From Roseicyclus sp. (GTDB lineage Bacteria > Pseudomonadota > Alphaproteobacteria > Rhodobacterales > Rhodobacteraceae): DNA of 64,000 bases. The notes beneath the pieces were generated by a model, which searched no databases, was not told the DNA's origin, and saw only the letters and a program-made list of their open reading frames with translations. The stretch covers positions 1-64,000 of the forward strand of contig NZ_JAGYJN010000001.1 of NCBI RefSeq assembly GCF_018402035.1. Reading direction: 5' to 3'. Positions within the stretch are counted from its first letter, which is position 1. Each line of letters starts with the position of its first letter. Below, one piece after another: positions 35,052-44,224 of this stretch. A program made the position numbers and the translations under genes.

Positions 35052-36104
35052 TCAGGCGCGGCCAGTGGTGCGCAGGAACTCGTGCAGCATCTCGCCCAAT
35101 CGACCGCAATAGGTCGGGTCTTGTGCCGAGAAATCATCGACGACCGACAGCGATGCCGTACGCAATGCAGCCAGTGCATCATCATCGATGGTGACCAATT
35201 CGCCGCCACGTGCATTGACGAATTCTTGCTTGAAGGTCAGGTCGCGATAGAGGAAATGCGCCGCCGCCTCGGCCGAGGTTGCGCGCACGATCTCGGACAC
35301 GGTGGCGCGGATATCCTCGCCCACCGCATTCCAAGCATCAAGCCCAACCATGACTTCGCCGTTCAGATGGCCAAGCAGATCGGGTTCCATGATGTATTTA
35401 CACACTTCTTGGAAGTTCATGCCCCAAGCCGTCGAGGTCGAGCCCCAATGCGCGCCATCCACAACGCCGGACTGAAGCGCTTGGTAAAGTTCGCCGCCGG
35501 GGATGGCGACGGGCGATGCGCCCATCTTGGCCAGCACAAGACCAGCCGCACCCGTCGAGCGCACGGGCCAGCCCGCGAAATCGGCGGTGGTGCGCAGCGG
35601 GCGGTTGCCCCACAGCGTCAGACCCGAATAAGAGACGGGGCCAACCTGATAGACACCCTGCTCGGCATAGGCTTCGCGGATGATGTCGAGGCCGCCCATC
35701 TCGTAGTAGAAGATGTCTTGCTCTTCGTGGCGGTCCCAGACGCCGATATGGCCGTTCAGGTGACCAGCGGCAGGCACGCGCCCGATCCAGTAGGCGGGGT
35801 AGATGAAGGCGCTTTCCAACAGCCCGCGACGCACGGCGTTGAGCACCTCGCCCGTCGGCACAAGGCTTTCGGGGGCATGCGGCTCGACGGTCAATTCGCC
35901 GCCTGTGGCCGCTGTGATGCGGTTACAGAACTTTACGAAGACATCTTCGTAATACCAGTTGCCGGTGGGCCAATGCGTCTGCATCCGCCAAACCGTTTTG
36001 GTTTGCGCAATCGCCGCCGGTGCCGCGAGTGTTACCCCCGCCGCAGCGCCAGCCGACGCGGCGAAAAAGCCGCGGCGTGAAAGTGGTTGGATCTTCTTGG
36101 TCAT
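35052..36104 (-). CDS. TRAP transporter substrate-binding protein (DctP family)
   Basis: A 350-residue secreted protein with a twin-arginine type signal (SRRGFFAASAGAAAG). The mature part has WRMQTHWPTGNWYYE, typical of the subgroup that binds 2-oxo or aromatic carboxylates, and the ligand-anchoring Arg region near GWPVRSTGAAGLVL. The ATG at 36104 has AGGAGGAG upstream; the frame is open 14 codons further. It belongs to the dctQ-dctM-dctP block inside the SDR/ACAD/ligase operon. Confidence 0.92.
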   Translation of the reverse strand: MTKKIQPLSRRGFFAASAGAAAGVTLAAPAAIAQTKTVWRMQTHWPTGNWYYEDVFVKFCNRITAATGGELTVEPHAPESLVPTGEVLNAVRRGLLESAFIYPAYWIGRVPAAGHLNGHIGVWDRHEEQDIFYYEMGGLDIIREAYAEQGVYQVGPVSYSGLTLWGNRPLRTTADFAGWPVRSTGAAGLVLAKMGASPVAIPGGELYQALQSGVVDGAHWGSTSTAWGMNFQEVCKYIMEPDLLGHLNGEVMVGLDAWNAVGEDIRATVSEIVRATSAEAAAHFLYRDLTFKQEFVNARGGELVTIDDDALAALRTASLSVVDDFSAQDPTYCGRLGEMLHEFLRTTGRA

Positions 36105-36142
36105 GGTCTTCTCCTCCTCTGGTGGATAGTCCCCCCGGCGCC

Positions 36143-37447
36143 TCAACGCGCGGGGATGGCGGTGAAGCTGGTCACAAGCTCGGGGAACAGGAAAAGCGCA
36201 GCCCCCGTGGCCAGCATCAGGAAAAAGAACGGAAAGATCGCCTTGTAGATTTCAAGGATCGGCGTCTCCGGGCTGAGTGTCTTGAGATAGAATAGGTTGT
36301 AGCCAAAGGGCGGCGAGATATAGCCGATGCACAGGTTCAGCTGGAACAAGATGCAAAACCAGATCGGGTCGTAGCCCAGTGTCATGACGATCGGGAAAAA
36401 GATCGGCAGCACCAAAAGGATGATCCCGACCGGATCAAGGAACATCCCCAAGACCAGCGTGATCAGCTGCATCAGCAAGATCATCATCCAAGGTTCGATC
36501 TCGAGCCCAAGCAAAAAGCTTTGCATAAAGCGCGTGCCACCGCCGCCGCCATAGACCGCGACAAAGGCCGATGCGCCAAACACGATCCAGATCACCATCC
36601 CCGTCATCGCGGCGGTGTCGTGGCTGACCTTGCGCATATAGGCCAAAGTCAACTCGCCCCGGATCGCGACCGAGATCACGACGGCCAGCGCGCCCACGGC
36701 TGCGGCCTCGGTCGGTGTGGCGATGCCCGCGAAGATCGAGACCAGCACAGACAGAATGACCATCAGTGGCAAGATCACCGCACGCAGTGATTTCAGCCGC
36801 TCGCGCATCGGTGCGGTCTGGGCGGCGGGCGGGGCCAATTCGGGGCGCATGCGGCTTCGGATCGCGATATAGGCCATGAACATTGCCAAAAGCAGCAAGC
36901 CTGCGGCCAGACCGCCCATGAATAGCCGACCGACCGATTGGCCTGTCTGCATCCCGATCAAGATCAGCGTGATCGAGGGCGGGATCAAAATCCCCAAAGT
37001 TCCCGAGGCACCGATGGTGCCAAGCACGAACCGCCGATCATAGCCGCGCTGCGCCATGGCGGGCATGCCCACAAGGCCCGTGGTCACGGTCGAGGCCGCA
37101 CAGCTTCCCGTCATCGCCGACAGCGTCGCGGCAAAGCCCGAGGTGCCGATCAGCAAGCCGCCGGGCATCCGCCCCGACCACAGATAAAAGGATTGATAAA
37201 GGTCTTCGGCGATCTTTGAGCGCGCAAGCGCCACACCGATGAAGACGAAAAGCGGGATGGCCGACAAAAGGATCGACCACATCGAGCCGAACATGGTCGA
37301 CACGATGGTGAACATGCCATTTGGCCCGAACATCAACAGCCCGAACACCACCGCCGTACCGCCAAGCGCAAAGGACAACGACACGCCCAGCAAGATTGCC
37401 ACCAATAGCATGCCGAACATGCCGATTGTCAAAAGCTCAGGGGTCAT
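36143..37447 (-). CDS. dctM: TRAP transporter large permease (DctM)
   Basis: A 434-residue membrane protein with about twelve hydrophobic segments and the DctM signatures AIPLFVFIGVALARSKIAEDL, GSCAASTVTTGLVGMPAMAQRGYDR, GILIPPSI and GMFLDPVGIILLVLPIFFP. It forms the sodium-coupled channel of the TRAP system. The ATG at 37447 overlaps the dctQ stop; a longer upstream frame runs over dctQ and was rejected. Confidence 0.94.
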   Translation of the reverse strand: MTPELLTIGMFGMLLVAILLGVSLSFALGGTAVVFGLLMFGPNGMFTIVSTMFGSMWSILLSAIPLFVFIGVALARSKIAEDLYQSFYLWSGRMPGGLLIGTSGFAATLSAMTGSCAASTVTTGLVGMPAMAQRGYDRRFVLGTIGASGTLGILIPPSITLILIGMQTGQSVGRLFMGGLAAGLLLLAMFMAYIAIRSRMRPELAPPAAQTAPMRERLKSLRAVILPLMVILSVLVSIFAGIATPTEAAAVGALAVVISVAIRGELTLAYMRKVSHDTAAMTGMVIWIVFGASAFVAVYGGGGGTRFMQSFLLGLEIEPWMMILLMQLITLVLGMFLDPVGIILLVLPIFFPIVMTLGYDPIWFCILFQLNLCIGYISPPFGYNLFYLKTLSPETPILEIYKAIFPFFFLMLATGAALFLFPELVTSFTAIPAR

Positions 37448-37980
37448 TGTGCAGCGCTCCCCAGGGTGGCGGCACGGCCCAGATCGGCCGCTGGATTGAT
37501 GAACAGGATGAGCGAGCGGATCATCTCGATGACGCCTTGCAAGGTAATGAGTGCAACACCGACGAACATGGCCAGCTTGATTGGCCACATCGGATGGCGC
37601 AGCGCGCTTTCATCGACCTCGTTAAAGCGCCAGCTATCTTCAAAGAACCAGAACGCCTCCCAACTTAGCACCGCGCCCCAGATCACCAGAAAGGCGAAAT
37701 TGACGAAGTCGAGTGCTGCGCGCCGCCGTGGCCCGCCGGTGTTGAGCAACAGATCGACGCGCACATGGTCGCCCCGGATCAGCGTGTAGGCACCCACCAG
37801 CACGAAATAGGCACCGAAGATGCGCTGGGTATAACCATGCGCCCAAAGCGTGGGCTGGCCAAAGATGTAGCGCGCGACCACCTCGTAGCAGAGCACGACG
37901 ATGCCTGCCCAGATCAAAAGGCTGACGGCCTTTCCGACGCCGGTGTTCAGCGTATCGACCGCTTTGAAAAGCAGCTTCAT
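37444..37980 (-). CDS. dctQ: TRAP transporter small permease (DctQ)
   Basis: A 178-residue membrane protein with four hydrophobic helices. It has VVARYIFGQPTLWAHGYTQ and GDHVRVDLL, the DctQ pattern. The ATG at 37980 has GGGAGGGG upstream and overlaps the phosphotransferase stop by four bases. It couples on the other side with dctM. Confidence 0.9.
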   Translation of the reverse strand: MKLLFKAVDTLNTGVGKAVSLLIWAGIVVLCYEVVARYIFGQPTLWAHGYTQRIFGAYFVLVGAYTLIRGDHVRVDLLLNTGGPRRRAALDFVNFAFLVIWGAVLSWEAFWFFEDSWRFNEVDESALRHPMWPIKLAMFVGVALITLQGVIEMIRSLILFINPAADLGRAATLGSAAQ

Positions 37981-39017
37981 CTTCCCCTCCCTGAAATGTC
38001 TTGTGCCGCGATGACCTCGCCTGCGCGTGCAGCGAAGCGCTGGGCCAGTGGCCCCAGCGTTGCGGCCTCCGCCGAGGCGGCTGAGCCTGCCCTTGCGCGG
38101 TCGGCAATGCCCACGAAGATCACCGCAAAGCGAAACAGCGCAAAGGCGATGTGAAAAGGCAAAAGCGGCCCAGTCGGTGCGGCATGGGCGAAATACTCTG
38201 CCACAAAGCCATCGCGCGTCGGAATGCCCGCCGCCTGCCAATCGCTGCCCAAAAGCCCCGCATATTCATCGGTGCTTGAGTGCCACGGGATCGCGCAAAA
38301 CCCCAAATCGGCCAGCGGATGGCCAAGCGTCGACAATTCCCAATCCAAGACGCCGATCACGCGCGGCTCGGTCTTGTGCCACATCATGTTGCCGATGCGG
38401 AAATCGCCATGCGCGATGGACACCGCCCCATCCTCGGGCGGCATATGGGCGGGTAGCCATTCAACCAGATGATCAAGTGCGGCGATACGCGGACCGGGCG
38501 AGTCCACATATTGCTTGGTCCAGCGCGCGATCTGGCGGGCGAAATAGTTGCCGGGCTTGCCGAAATCGGACAGCCCCACAGCCTCGGGCCGCACCGCATG
38601 CAGTCGCGCCAGAACGCGGGCCATATCCAGATACATCGCGCGGCGATCGGCCGGCGTCACGCCGGGCAGAGCGGTGTCGGAAAACACCCGCCCCTCCAAC
38701 CGCTCCATAACGTAGAAGGGTGTGCCAAGGATGGTTGCATCCTCTTCCAACCACAGCACCCGCGGGACGGGGACATCGGTGTCCCACAGCGCGCGCATGA
38801 CGCGAAACTCGCGCTCCACGGCATGGGCGCCCGGCAGGATCGGGCCATCGGGTTTTTTGCGCAGCACCAAGCGCGCGCTCCCCCAATCGACGAACCATGT
38901 CGGGTTCGATTGCCCACCGCCGATCCGTGTCAGATGCGGTGCTGTTGGGCCGGGCAGCCGGGCCTTGAGCCAGCCGGTCAACGCGGCGACATCGATCTCG
39001 GGGTTGGGTTGCGTCAT
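37977..39017 (-). CDS. ACAD10/11-type phosphotransferase (LvaA-like kinase)
   Basis: A 346-residue aminoglycoside-phosphotransferase-fold kinase. The N-terminal lobe has IGGGQSNPTWFVD; the catalytic loop is HGDFRIGNMMWH and the metal motif VLDWELSTLGHPLADL, both as in the kinase domain of ACAD10/ACAD11 and in LvaA of Pseudomonas putida. Those enzymes phosphorylate the 4-hydroxyl of 4-hydroxyacyl-CoA. Its operon partners (ACAD11-like dehydrogenase, acyl-CoA ligase, SDR) fit this role. It overlaps the ligase and dctQ by four bases each. Confidence 0.85.
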   Translation of the reverse strand: MTQPNPEIDVAALTGWLKARLPGPTAPHLTRIGGGQSNPTWFVDWGSARLVLRKKPDGPILPGAHAVEREFRVMRALWDTDVPVPRVLWLEEDATILGTPFYVMERLEGRVFSDTALPGVTPADRRAMYLDMARVLARLHAVRPEAVGLSDFGKPGNYFARQIARWTKQYVDSPGPRIAALDHLVEWLPAHMPPEDGAVSIAHGDFRIGNMMWHKTEPRVIGVLDWELSTLGHPLADLGFCAIPWHSSTDEYAGLLGSDWQAAGIPTRDGFVAEYFAHAAPTGPLLPFHIAFALFRFAVIFVGIADRARAGSAASAEAATLGPLAQRFAARAGEVIAAQDISGRGR

Positions 39018-40597
39018 ACGCCCCCCTCGGCTGCAAGGGTTTTGGCCGCAGTTTCACGCAGCATGAACTTCTGGATCTTGCCCGTCGCCGTGCGGGGCAG
39101 GGGGGCAAAGACAAAGCGCCGGGGGCGTTTGTATCCTGCAAGGTTTTCCTTGCAGAAATCGGCCAACGCGTCGGCGGTCAGTTCGACACCTTGGCGCGGC
39201 TCGACAAAGGCCCAAGGCGTTTCGCCCCATTTCGGATCGGGGGCAGCAACGACAGCGGCCAACAGCACATCGGGGTGGCGGTGCAGCACCGTTTCCACCT
39301 CAAGGCTCGAGACATTCTCGCCGCCGGTGATGATGATATCCTTGGCGCGGTCGCGGATCTGGATCTGACCGTCGGGATGGACCACGGCCAGATCGCCCGA
39401 GCGGAACATGCCGCCCGCAAAGGCCGCTTCGGTCGCCTCCGCGTTGCGGAAATAGCCCGCCATGATGGTGTTTCCGGCCAGAACGATCTCGCCCATCGTC
39501 CCGCCATCAGCAGGCACATCTTGGCCGTTCTCATCGACCACGCGCGCGCGCCCCGCCGTGGGGTGGCGACGCCCTTGGCGCGCCATCAGCGCCGCGCGCG
39601 TGTCGATATCGGCCGCAGGGTCGCTTGGGTCGTTGATCGTGGCGGGGCCATAGCTTTCGGTCAGCCCATACATATGGCTGAGGTCAAAGCCGAGCTTAGA
39701 CAACCCCGACAAGAGCGCGGGCGTGGGCGCGGCCCCACCGGTCGTGACCTTGACCCGCACAGGCGGCGGTTCCTTGGCATGGTCAAGCAGCATGTAAAGC
39801 ACCACGGGCGCGCAGCTGAGATGCGTGACCGCATGGCGGCTGATTTCCGACAAGATTAGCGCCGGATCGACCCGGTCAAGACAGACATGAAGCCCACCCG
39901 CCGCCGTGACGGCCCAAGCCTGACACCAGCCGTTGCAGTGAAACAGCGGCAAGGCCCACAGGTAGCGGCTGTCGGCGGTCAGGCCCAGCGCCAGCACATT
40001 GCCCATCGCATTCAGATATGCGCCGCGATGGGTATAGACGACGCCCTTGGGCTTGCCGGTCGTGCCGGAGGTATAGTTGAGCGTGATCGCCTGCGCCTCA
40101 TCCGTGATGGCGGCGGTCAGGTCCAGATCGGGGATAGGCCCGGTGAACCAATCTATCCCGTCGCCCGCGCCGGGCGCGCTACACAGCACCATTTGGGGCA
40201 GGGGCGCATCAGCGGGATCGGGCAGATAGGCGGCCTCGGCCACCAACAGCTTGGCCCCCGCATGGTCGAGGATATAGCCCAGCTCACCGCTTGCCAGCCG
40301 GATGTTGAGCGTGTTCAGCACCGCCCCCAGCGCAGGTACCGCGAAATGGGCGGCCAGCATTTCAGGCCGGTTGCCCAACGCGACCGAGACGACATCGCCG
40401 GGGCCGATCCCTTGGGCGCGCAACGCCCCCGCCATGCGGGCAACGATTGCGCCGAATTCAGCGTAAGACCAAACATGTTCGCGCCACGCCACAGCCGGGC
40501 GTGCCCCGTGGCATTCCAGCGTCCGGTCGAGTAGGTCAAGCGGCGTCAGCGGCCGGAAATTCGCCGCGCGCGGTGCAAGATGCGGATCGCTGAACAT
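39014..40597 (-). CDS. Acyl-CoA ligase (AMP-forming)
   Basis: A 527-residue ANL-superfamily enzyme with the AMP-binding P-loop LNYTSGTTGKPKGV, the A5 region MYGLTESYGPATI and the C-terminal motifs SGDLAVVHPDGQIQIRDRAKDII and RTATGKIQK with the catalytic Lys. It likely activates the carboxylate imported by the TRAP system to its CoA thioester, the role of LvaE in levulinate degradation. Start ATG 40597 has GGGGAGG upstream. Chain length preference cannot be read from sequence. Confidence 0.9.
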   Translation of the reverse strand: MFSDPHLAPRAANFRPLTPLDLLDRTLECHGARPAVAWREHVWSYAEFGAIVARMAGALRAQGIGPGDVVSVALGNRPEMLAAHFAVPALGAVLNTLNIRLASGELGYILDHAGAKLLVAEAAYLPDPADAPLPQMVLCSAPGAGDGIDWFTGPIPDLDLTAAITDEAQAITLNYTSGTTGKPKGVVYTHRGAYLNAMGNVLALGLTADSRYLWALPLFHCNGWCQAWAVTAAGGLHVCLDRVDPALILSEISRHAVTHLSCAPVVLYMLLDHAKEPPPVRVKVTTGGAAPTPALLSGLSKLGFDLSHMYGLTESYGPATINDPSDPAADIDTRAALMARQGRRHPTAGRARVVDENGQDVPADGGTMGEIVLAGNTIMAGYFRNAEATEAAFAGGMFRSGDLAVVHPDGQIQIRDRAKDIIITGGENVSSLEVETVLHRHPDVLLAAVVAAPDPKWGETPWAFVEPRQGVELTADALADFCKENLAGYKRPRRFVFAPLPRTATGKIQKFMLRETAAKTLAAEGGV

Positions 40598-40620
40598 GGC
40601 TACCTCCCCTTGCCCTGTTC

Positions 40621-41829
40621 TCAATCCGCCGCGACGGGCCAGCGCCAGAAATCATGGCGCTCGTCGGCGAGATGGCGGTTTAGCACCATCTGGTGGACCT
40701 CATCCGCGCCATCGACAAGGCGGGCTTGGCGGGCGTAGCGATAGATCCATTCCAGCACGGTATCTTGCGAATAGCCGCGCGCGCCGTTGATCTGGATCGC
40801 CACATCGGCGGCCTTGTGCAAAAGGTTGGCGACATGGATTTTCGCCATCGAGACCTCTTTCTTGGCAAAGCCGCCGCGATCCAGTTCCCACGCGGCTTTC
40901 ATCACCAAAAGCCGCCCGATCTCGATCCCCATCGCCAGATCGCCCAGCTTGATCTGGATGCTTTCGCGGTCGGCCAGCCGCACGCCAAAGCCGTGGCGGT
41001 TCTCGGCATAGTCGCGCGCGATCTCGGTGCAGCGCTTGGCAAGCCCCAGCCAGCGCATGCAATGCGTCAGACGCGCAGGGCCAAGGCGGATTTGCGTGAC
41101 CTTCAGCCCCAGACCCTCGCCCATCAGCACGCGGTCAGCGGGCAGTTCGAGGCCGTCGAACACCAATTCGCAATGCCCGCCATGCTCCTCCGGGCCCATG
41201 ATCGGGATGCGGCGCTCGATATGCCAGCCGGGCTCGTCGCGGTCGAACAAGAACGCGGTCAACCCCCGGCGCGGATCGTCCGAGGTGCGCGCCATCAAGA
41301 TGAAATGCTGCGCCTCTGCCGCCCCGGTGATGTACCATTTGCGGCCATGGATGACATAGCTGTCGCCCTTTTTTGTCGCCGTGGTCAGCATCATGCCGGG
41401 GTCTGACCCGCCGCCCGGATGCGGCTCGGTCATGGCGAAAGCCGAGCGCACATCGCCCGCCACGATGGGGGCGAGCCAACGGGCCTTTTGTGCCTCGGTC
41501 CCGATCTTTTCCAGCACCATCATATTGCCATCATCAGGTGCGGCCGAGTTGAAGACGACAGGCCCAAAGATCGAGCGGTTCATCTCCTCATAACAGACGG
41601 CCATGCCCATCTTGCCCAAGCCCTGACCGCCCGTCTCTGGGGCCAGTTGCAGGCACCACAGACCTTCGGCCTTGGCCTTTTGGCGCAGCGCGTCCAAGGG
41701 CGCGTGGGCGATATTGTCATGCGCGTCCCAATTGGCGCGATCCGCCTCCACAGGCATCACCGCGTCATCGACGAAACGCGCGATCCTTGCGCGGAAATCT
41801 TCGATGCGTGGGGAAATGGTGAAATCCAT
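40621..41829 (-). CDS. ACAD11-like acyl-CoA dehydrogenase (LvaC-like)
   Basis: A 402-residue FAD-dependent acyl-CoA dehydrogenase. It follows the ACAD10/11 subgroup closely: EEMNRSIFGPVVFNSAAPDDGNM, AFAMTEPHPGGGSDP, GRKWYITGA, RLGPARLTHCMRW and the end DGADEVHQMVLNR. In that subgroup the enzyme works with the neighbouring kinase to turn 4-phosphoacyl-CoA into an enoyl-CoA. It lies between the SDR and the ligase with gaps of 10 and 23 bases. Confidence 0.88.
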   Translation of the reverse strand: MDFTISPRIEDFRARIARFVDDAVMPVEADRANWDAHDNIAHAPLDALRQKAKAEGLWCLQLAPETGGQGLGKMGMAVCYEEMNRSIFGPVVFNSAAPDDGNMMVLEKIGTEAQKARWLAPIVAGDVRSAFAMTEPHPGGGSDPGMMLTTATKKGDSYVIHGRKWYITGAAEAQHFILMARTSDDPRRGLTAFLFDRDEPGWHIERRIPIMGPEEHGGHCELVFDGLELPADRVLMGEGLGLKVTQIRLGPARLTHCMRWLGLAKRCTEIARDYAENRHGFGVRLADRESIQIKLGDLAMGIEIGRLLVMKAAWELDRGGFAKKEVSMAKIHVANLLHKAADVAIQINGARGYSQDTVLEWIYRYARQARLVDGADEVHQMVLNRHLADERHDFWRWPVAAD

Positions 41830-41839
41830 GGGGCGTCCT

Positions 41840-42616
41840 TTAGAGTGATGAAATCAAATGGCCGCCATCGACCACGATCTCGGTTCCGGTCATGAAACCG
41901 CTGAGGTCCGAGGCCAGCAGCAAAAACGCGCCATCCAGATCGGCGGGCTGGCCGATCCGGCGCTGTGGCACGCGGCGGATCAAGGTTTGGCCTGCCTCGG
42001 TCGAAAAGAAATCGCGGTTAATCTCGGTCTCGATATAGCCGGGGCAGAGCGCATTCACGCGGATGCCATGACGCGCCCATTCCAACGCCAAACTGCGGCT
42101 GAGTTGCACCAGCCCCGCCTTGGATGCGGCATAGGCCGCGACTTGGCCCGCGACGCGAAAGCCCAAGATCGAGGCGATGTTGATGATCGTGCCGGGGCGC
42201 CCGGCATCGGCCATAGCCTGCGCCGTTGCGCGTGCAACAAAAAAGGGGCCCTTAAGGTTGGTGTCGATCACCCGGTCAATGGTGGCATCATCATGCGCCA
42301 GTGCCGTGGCCGTGGCTGCCGTGCCTGCATTATTGACGACGATATCGAAAACTTGGCCCGACAGCTTGGCCGCCACATCCGCGCCGTCTGCCACATCCAG
42401 CGCCAGCGCATGGGCCACACCGCCCGCATCCGTGATCTCGGCACAAAGCGCTGCGACCTTATCACTGCGCCGCGCGGCCAGTGTGACCGTGACACCTTGG
42501 GCGGCCAAAAGTCGCGCGAAATGGGCCCCAAGCCCCGAGGATGCGCCGGTCACAAGCGCTGTTTTTCCGGACAATCCCGGCCATAGGGGTAGGGGTGAAG
42601 CGGTCACGTTCGTCAA
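41840..42616 (-). CDS. Short-chain dehydrogenase (possible LvaD-like ketoacyl-CoA reductase)
   Basis: A 258-residue classical SDR. NAD(P) motif TGASSGLG, NNAG in the middle and the catalytic YAASK are present. The start is TTG 42616 (ribosome site GGGAGG 42620s) or GTG 42607. It is the first gene of the operon and lies beside the TetR operator candidate. By analogy with lvaD it could reduce a 4-oxoacyl-CoA to the 4-hydroxy form; a 3-oxoacyl-CoA reductase is equally possible from sequence alone. Confidence 0.85.
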   Translation of the reverse strand: MTNVTASPLPLWPGLSGKTALVTGASSGLGAHFARLLAAQGVTVTLAARRSDKVAALCAEITDAGGVAHALALDVADGADVAAKLSGQVFDIVVNNAGTAATATALAHDDATIDRVIDTNLKGPFFVARATAQAMADAGRPGTIINIASILGFRVAGQVAAYAASKAGLVQLSRSLALEWARHGIRVNALCPGYIETEINRDFFSTEAGQTLIRRVPQRRIGQPADLDGAFLLLASDLSGFMTGTEIVVDGGHLISSL

Positions 42617-42630
42617 GGCCTCCCATCCTT

Positions 42631-42652
42631 ATCGAGCGAGCGTTCGGTAGAT
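42631..42652. promoter_or_regulatory. Candidate TetR operator
   Basis: A 22-base imperfect dyad (ATCGAGCGAGC / GTTCGGTAGAT) in which 8 of 11 base pairs between the halves match. It lies in the 94-base gap between the divergent tetR gene and the SDR-led operon, just upstream of the SDR ribosome site, which is where such a repressor would bind. Confidence 0.45.
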
Positions 42653-42710
42653 ATTGGTAGACAGCGACCGCGATTATGGCAACAGATTCCTGAACCGCGG
42701 AGATGGAAAG

Positions 42711-43481
42711 ATGACCAACCCGACCCAAAGGGCCGCACAACTGGCCAGCGCCCCGATCTGGCCGCCGATGACCGACCAGATGCCCACGGTCGCGCAACTG
42801 TGCCAATCCATCCTTGCCCGCCACCAAGATACGATCAGCGTGCGCAAGCCCAGTATCGCCCTGCCGCGCCTGCAAAGGATATTGGAGGCGGCGATTGATT
42901 TGTCCAACAAGGGCGGGTTTCAGGCCATGTCGCTGCGCGATCTCTCGCGTGAGACGGGAATGTCGGCAGGCGGGCTTTATGCCTATTTCGACAGCAAGAC
43001 GACGCTGTTGAAAATGATCTTGGCCGAGGTGGCCGATCTGGTGCAGCGCATCCTGTCGAACCCGCCCGCGGATGTGACGCGTGACCCCGTCACCCATCTG
43101 CGCTGGTTGATCGACACCCATCTGCGCATGACGGAGGCGCTTTTGGCGTGGTTCACCTTTGCCTTTATGGAGGCAAAGAATTTCCCCCCCGCCGAGCGCC
43201 GCATGGCGGTGGATAGCGAGATGCTGACCGAAAGCTTTTTCTCGGCCGTGATCCTGCGCGGTATTGAAGGCGGTGCATTTCGCCCCGATACCTCGCCGCT
43301 TTTGCCCGCGCTGATCAAGCCGCTCTTGCAGGAGTGGTATGTCAAACGCGCCAAGTATCGCCGCCGGGGGATCACGCTCGATGCCTACAGCGCGGAGGTG
43401 CAGCAGGTTGTGCTGCGCGCCTGCCTGCCCGAGCGGGGTGGGGCAGCCCTTGCGCCGATGACACGCGCGCCGATTGGCTGA
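42711..43481 (+). CDS. TetR/AcrR-family regulator
   Basis: A 256-residue regulator. An unusual N-terminal extension of about 50 residues precedes the helix-turn-helix (RILEAAIDLSNKGGFQAMSLRDLSRETGMSAGGLYAYFDSK). The C-terminal ligand domain has no recognised signature. It diverges from the SDR/ACAD/ligase/TRAP operon and probably represses it until a CoA ester or acid inducer binds. ATG 42711 has GGAAAG upstream; 19 more codons are open. Confidence 0.92.
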   Translation: MTNPTQRAAQLASAPIWPPMTDQMPTVAQLCQSILARHQDTISVRKPSIALPRLQRILEAAIDLSNKGGFQAMSLRDLSRETGMSAGGLYAYFDSKTTLLKMILAEVADLVQRILSNPPADVTRDPVTHLRWLIDTHLRMTEALLAWFTFAFMEAKNFPPAERRMAVDSEMLTESFFSAVILRGIEGGAFRPDTSPLLPALIKPLLQEWYVKRAKYRRRGITLDAYSAEVQQVVLRACLPERGGAALAPMTRAPIG

Positions 43482-43486
43482 ACCTT

Positions 43487-44224
43487 CTACCGCCCGCCCG
43501 AGATATCGACGATGGTGCCGGTGACATAGCTTGCGCGTGCCGACAAAAGCCACAGCACCGTATCGGCGACCTCATCCGCCGTGCCGATGCGTGCCAAAGG
43601 CACCTCGCCGCGTTTCTGGACCAGCCTGTCGCCTAAACCCGCTGCGGCGTGGATCTCTGTGTCGATCAAGCCCGGCGCCACGGCGTTCACCCGGATGCCC
43701 TTCGGCCCTAATTCGCGCGCCAAACCCTTTGTCATCGCGTTGATCGCCCCCTTGGAGGCTGCGTAATGCACCCATTCGCCGCCGCCGCCCAGTTCCGCCG
43801 CCCGGCTCGACATCAGCACCATCGCGCTGCCTGTGCCCATCCGCCGCGCGCCTTCTTGCACGGTCAGGAAGCTGCCGATCAGATTGGTGTCGATCACGCG
43901 GATCAGATCGGCGAGCGATAGATCGGTGATCTTGCTTGCAGGCCCGGTGATGCCCGCATTGGCGAAAAGCCCCGTCGCGGGGCCAAAGGCGGCTTGGCAA
44001 AGATCGAAGAGCCGGGCAGGGGTCGCGGGATCGGTGACATCGGCGCATAGCGCGCGAACCTGCCCACCGAGTTCCGCGCAAAGCGCATCGGCGGCGGCTG
44101 TGTTGCTGGCATAGGAAAACACCACCGGCCGGCCCAAAGCGACAAGCGCGCGCACGGTTGCCGCCCCGATCCCCCGGCTGCCACCCGTGACGATGACCGG
44201 CCCAAGATCAGAAGGCGACACCAT
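43487..44224 (-). CDS. Short-chain dehydrogenase in BKACE module
   Basis: A 245-residue SDR with TGGSRGIG, NAGITGP, a Ser-containing strand VLMSSRAAELGGGGE and catalytic YAASK, ending in the usual GTIVDISGGR. The start overlaps the end of the BKACE gene by 17 bases, so they are co-translated. It is the last gene of a four-gene unit and could oxidise or reduce the substrate or product of the cleavage enzyme. Confidence 0.87.
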   Translation of the reverse strand: MVSPSDLGPVIVTGGSRGIGAATVRALVALGRPVVFSYASNTAAADALCAELGGQVRALCADVTDPATPARLFDLCQAAFGPATGLFANAGITGPASKITDLSLADLIRVIDTNLIGSFLTVQEGARRMGTGSAMVLMSSRAAELGGGGEWVHYAASKGAINAMTKGLARELGPKGIRVNAVAPGLIDTEIHAAAGLGDRLVQKRGEVPLARIGTADEVADTVLWLLSARASYVTGTIVDISGGR

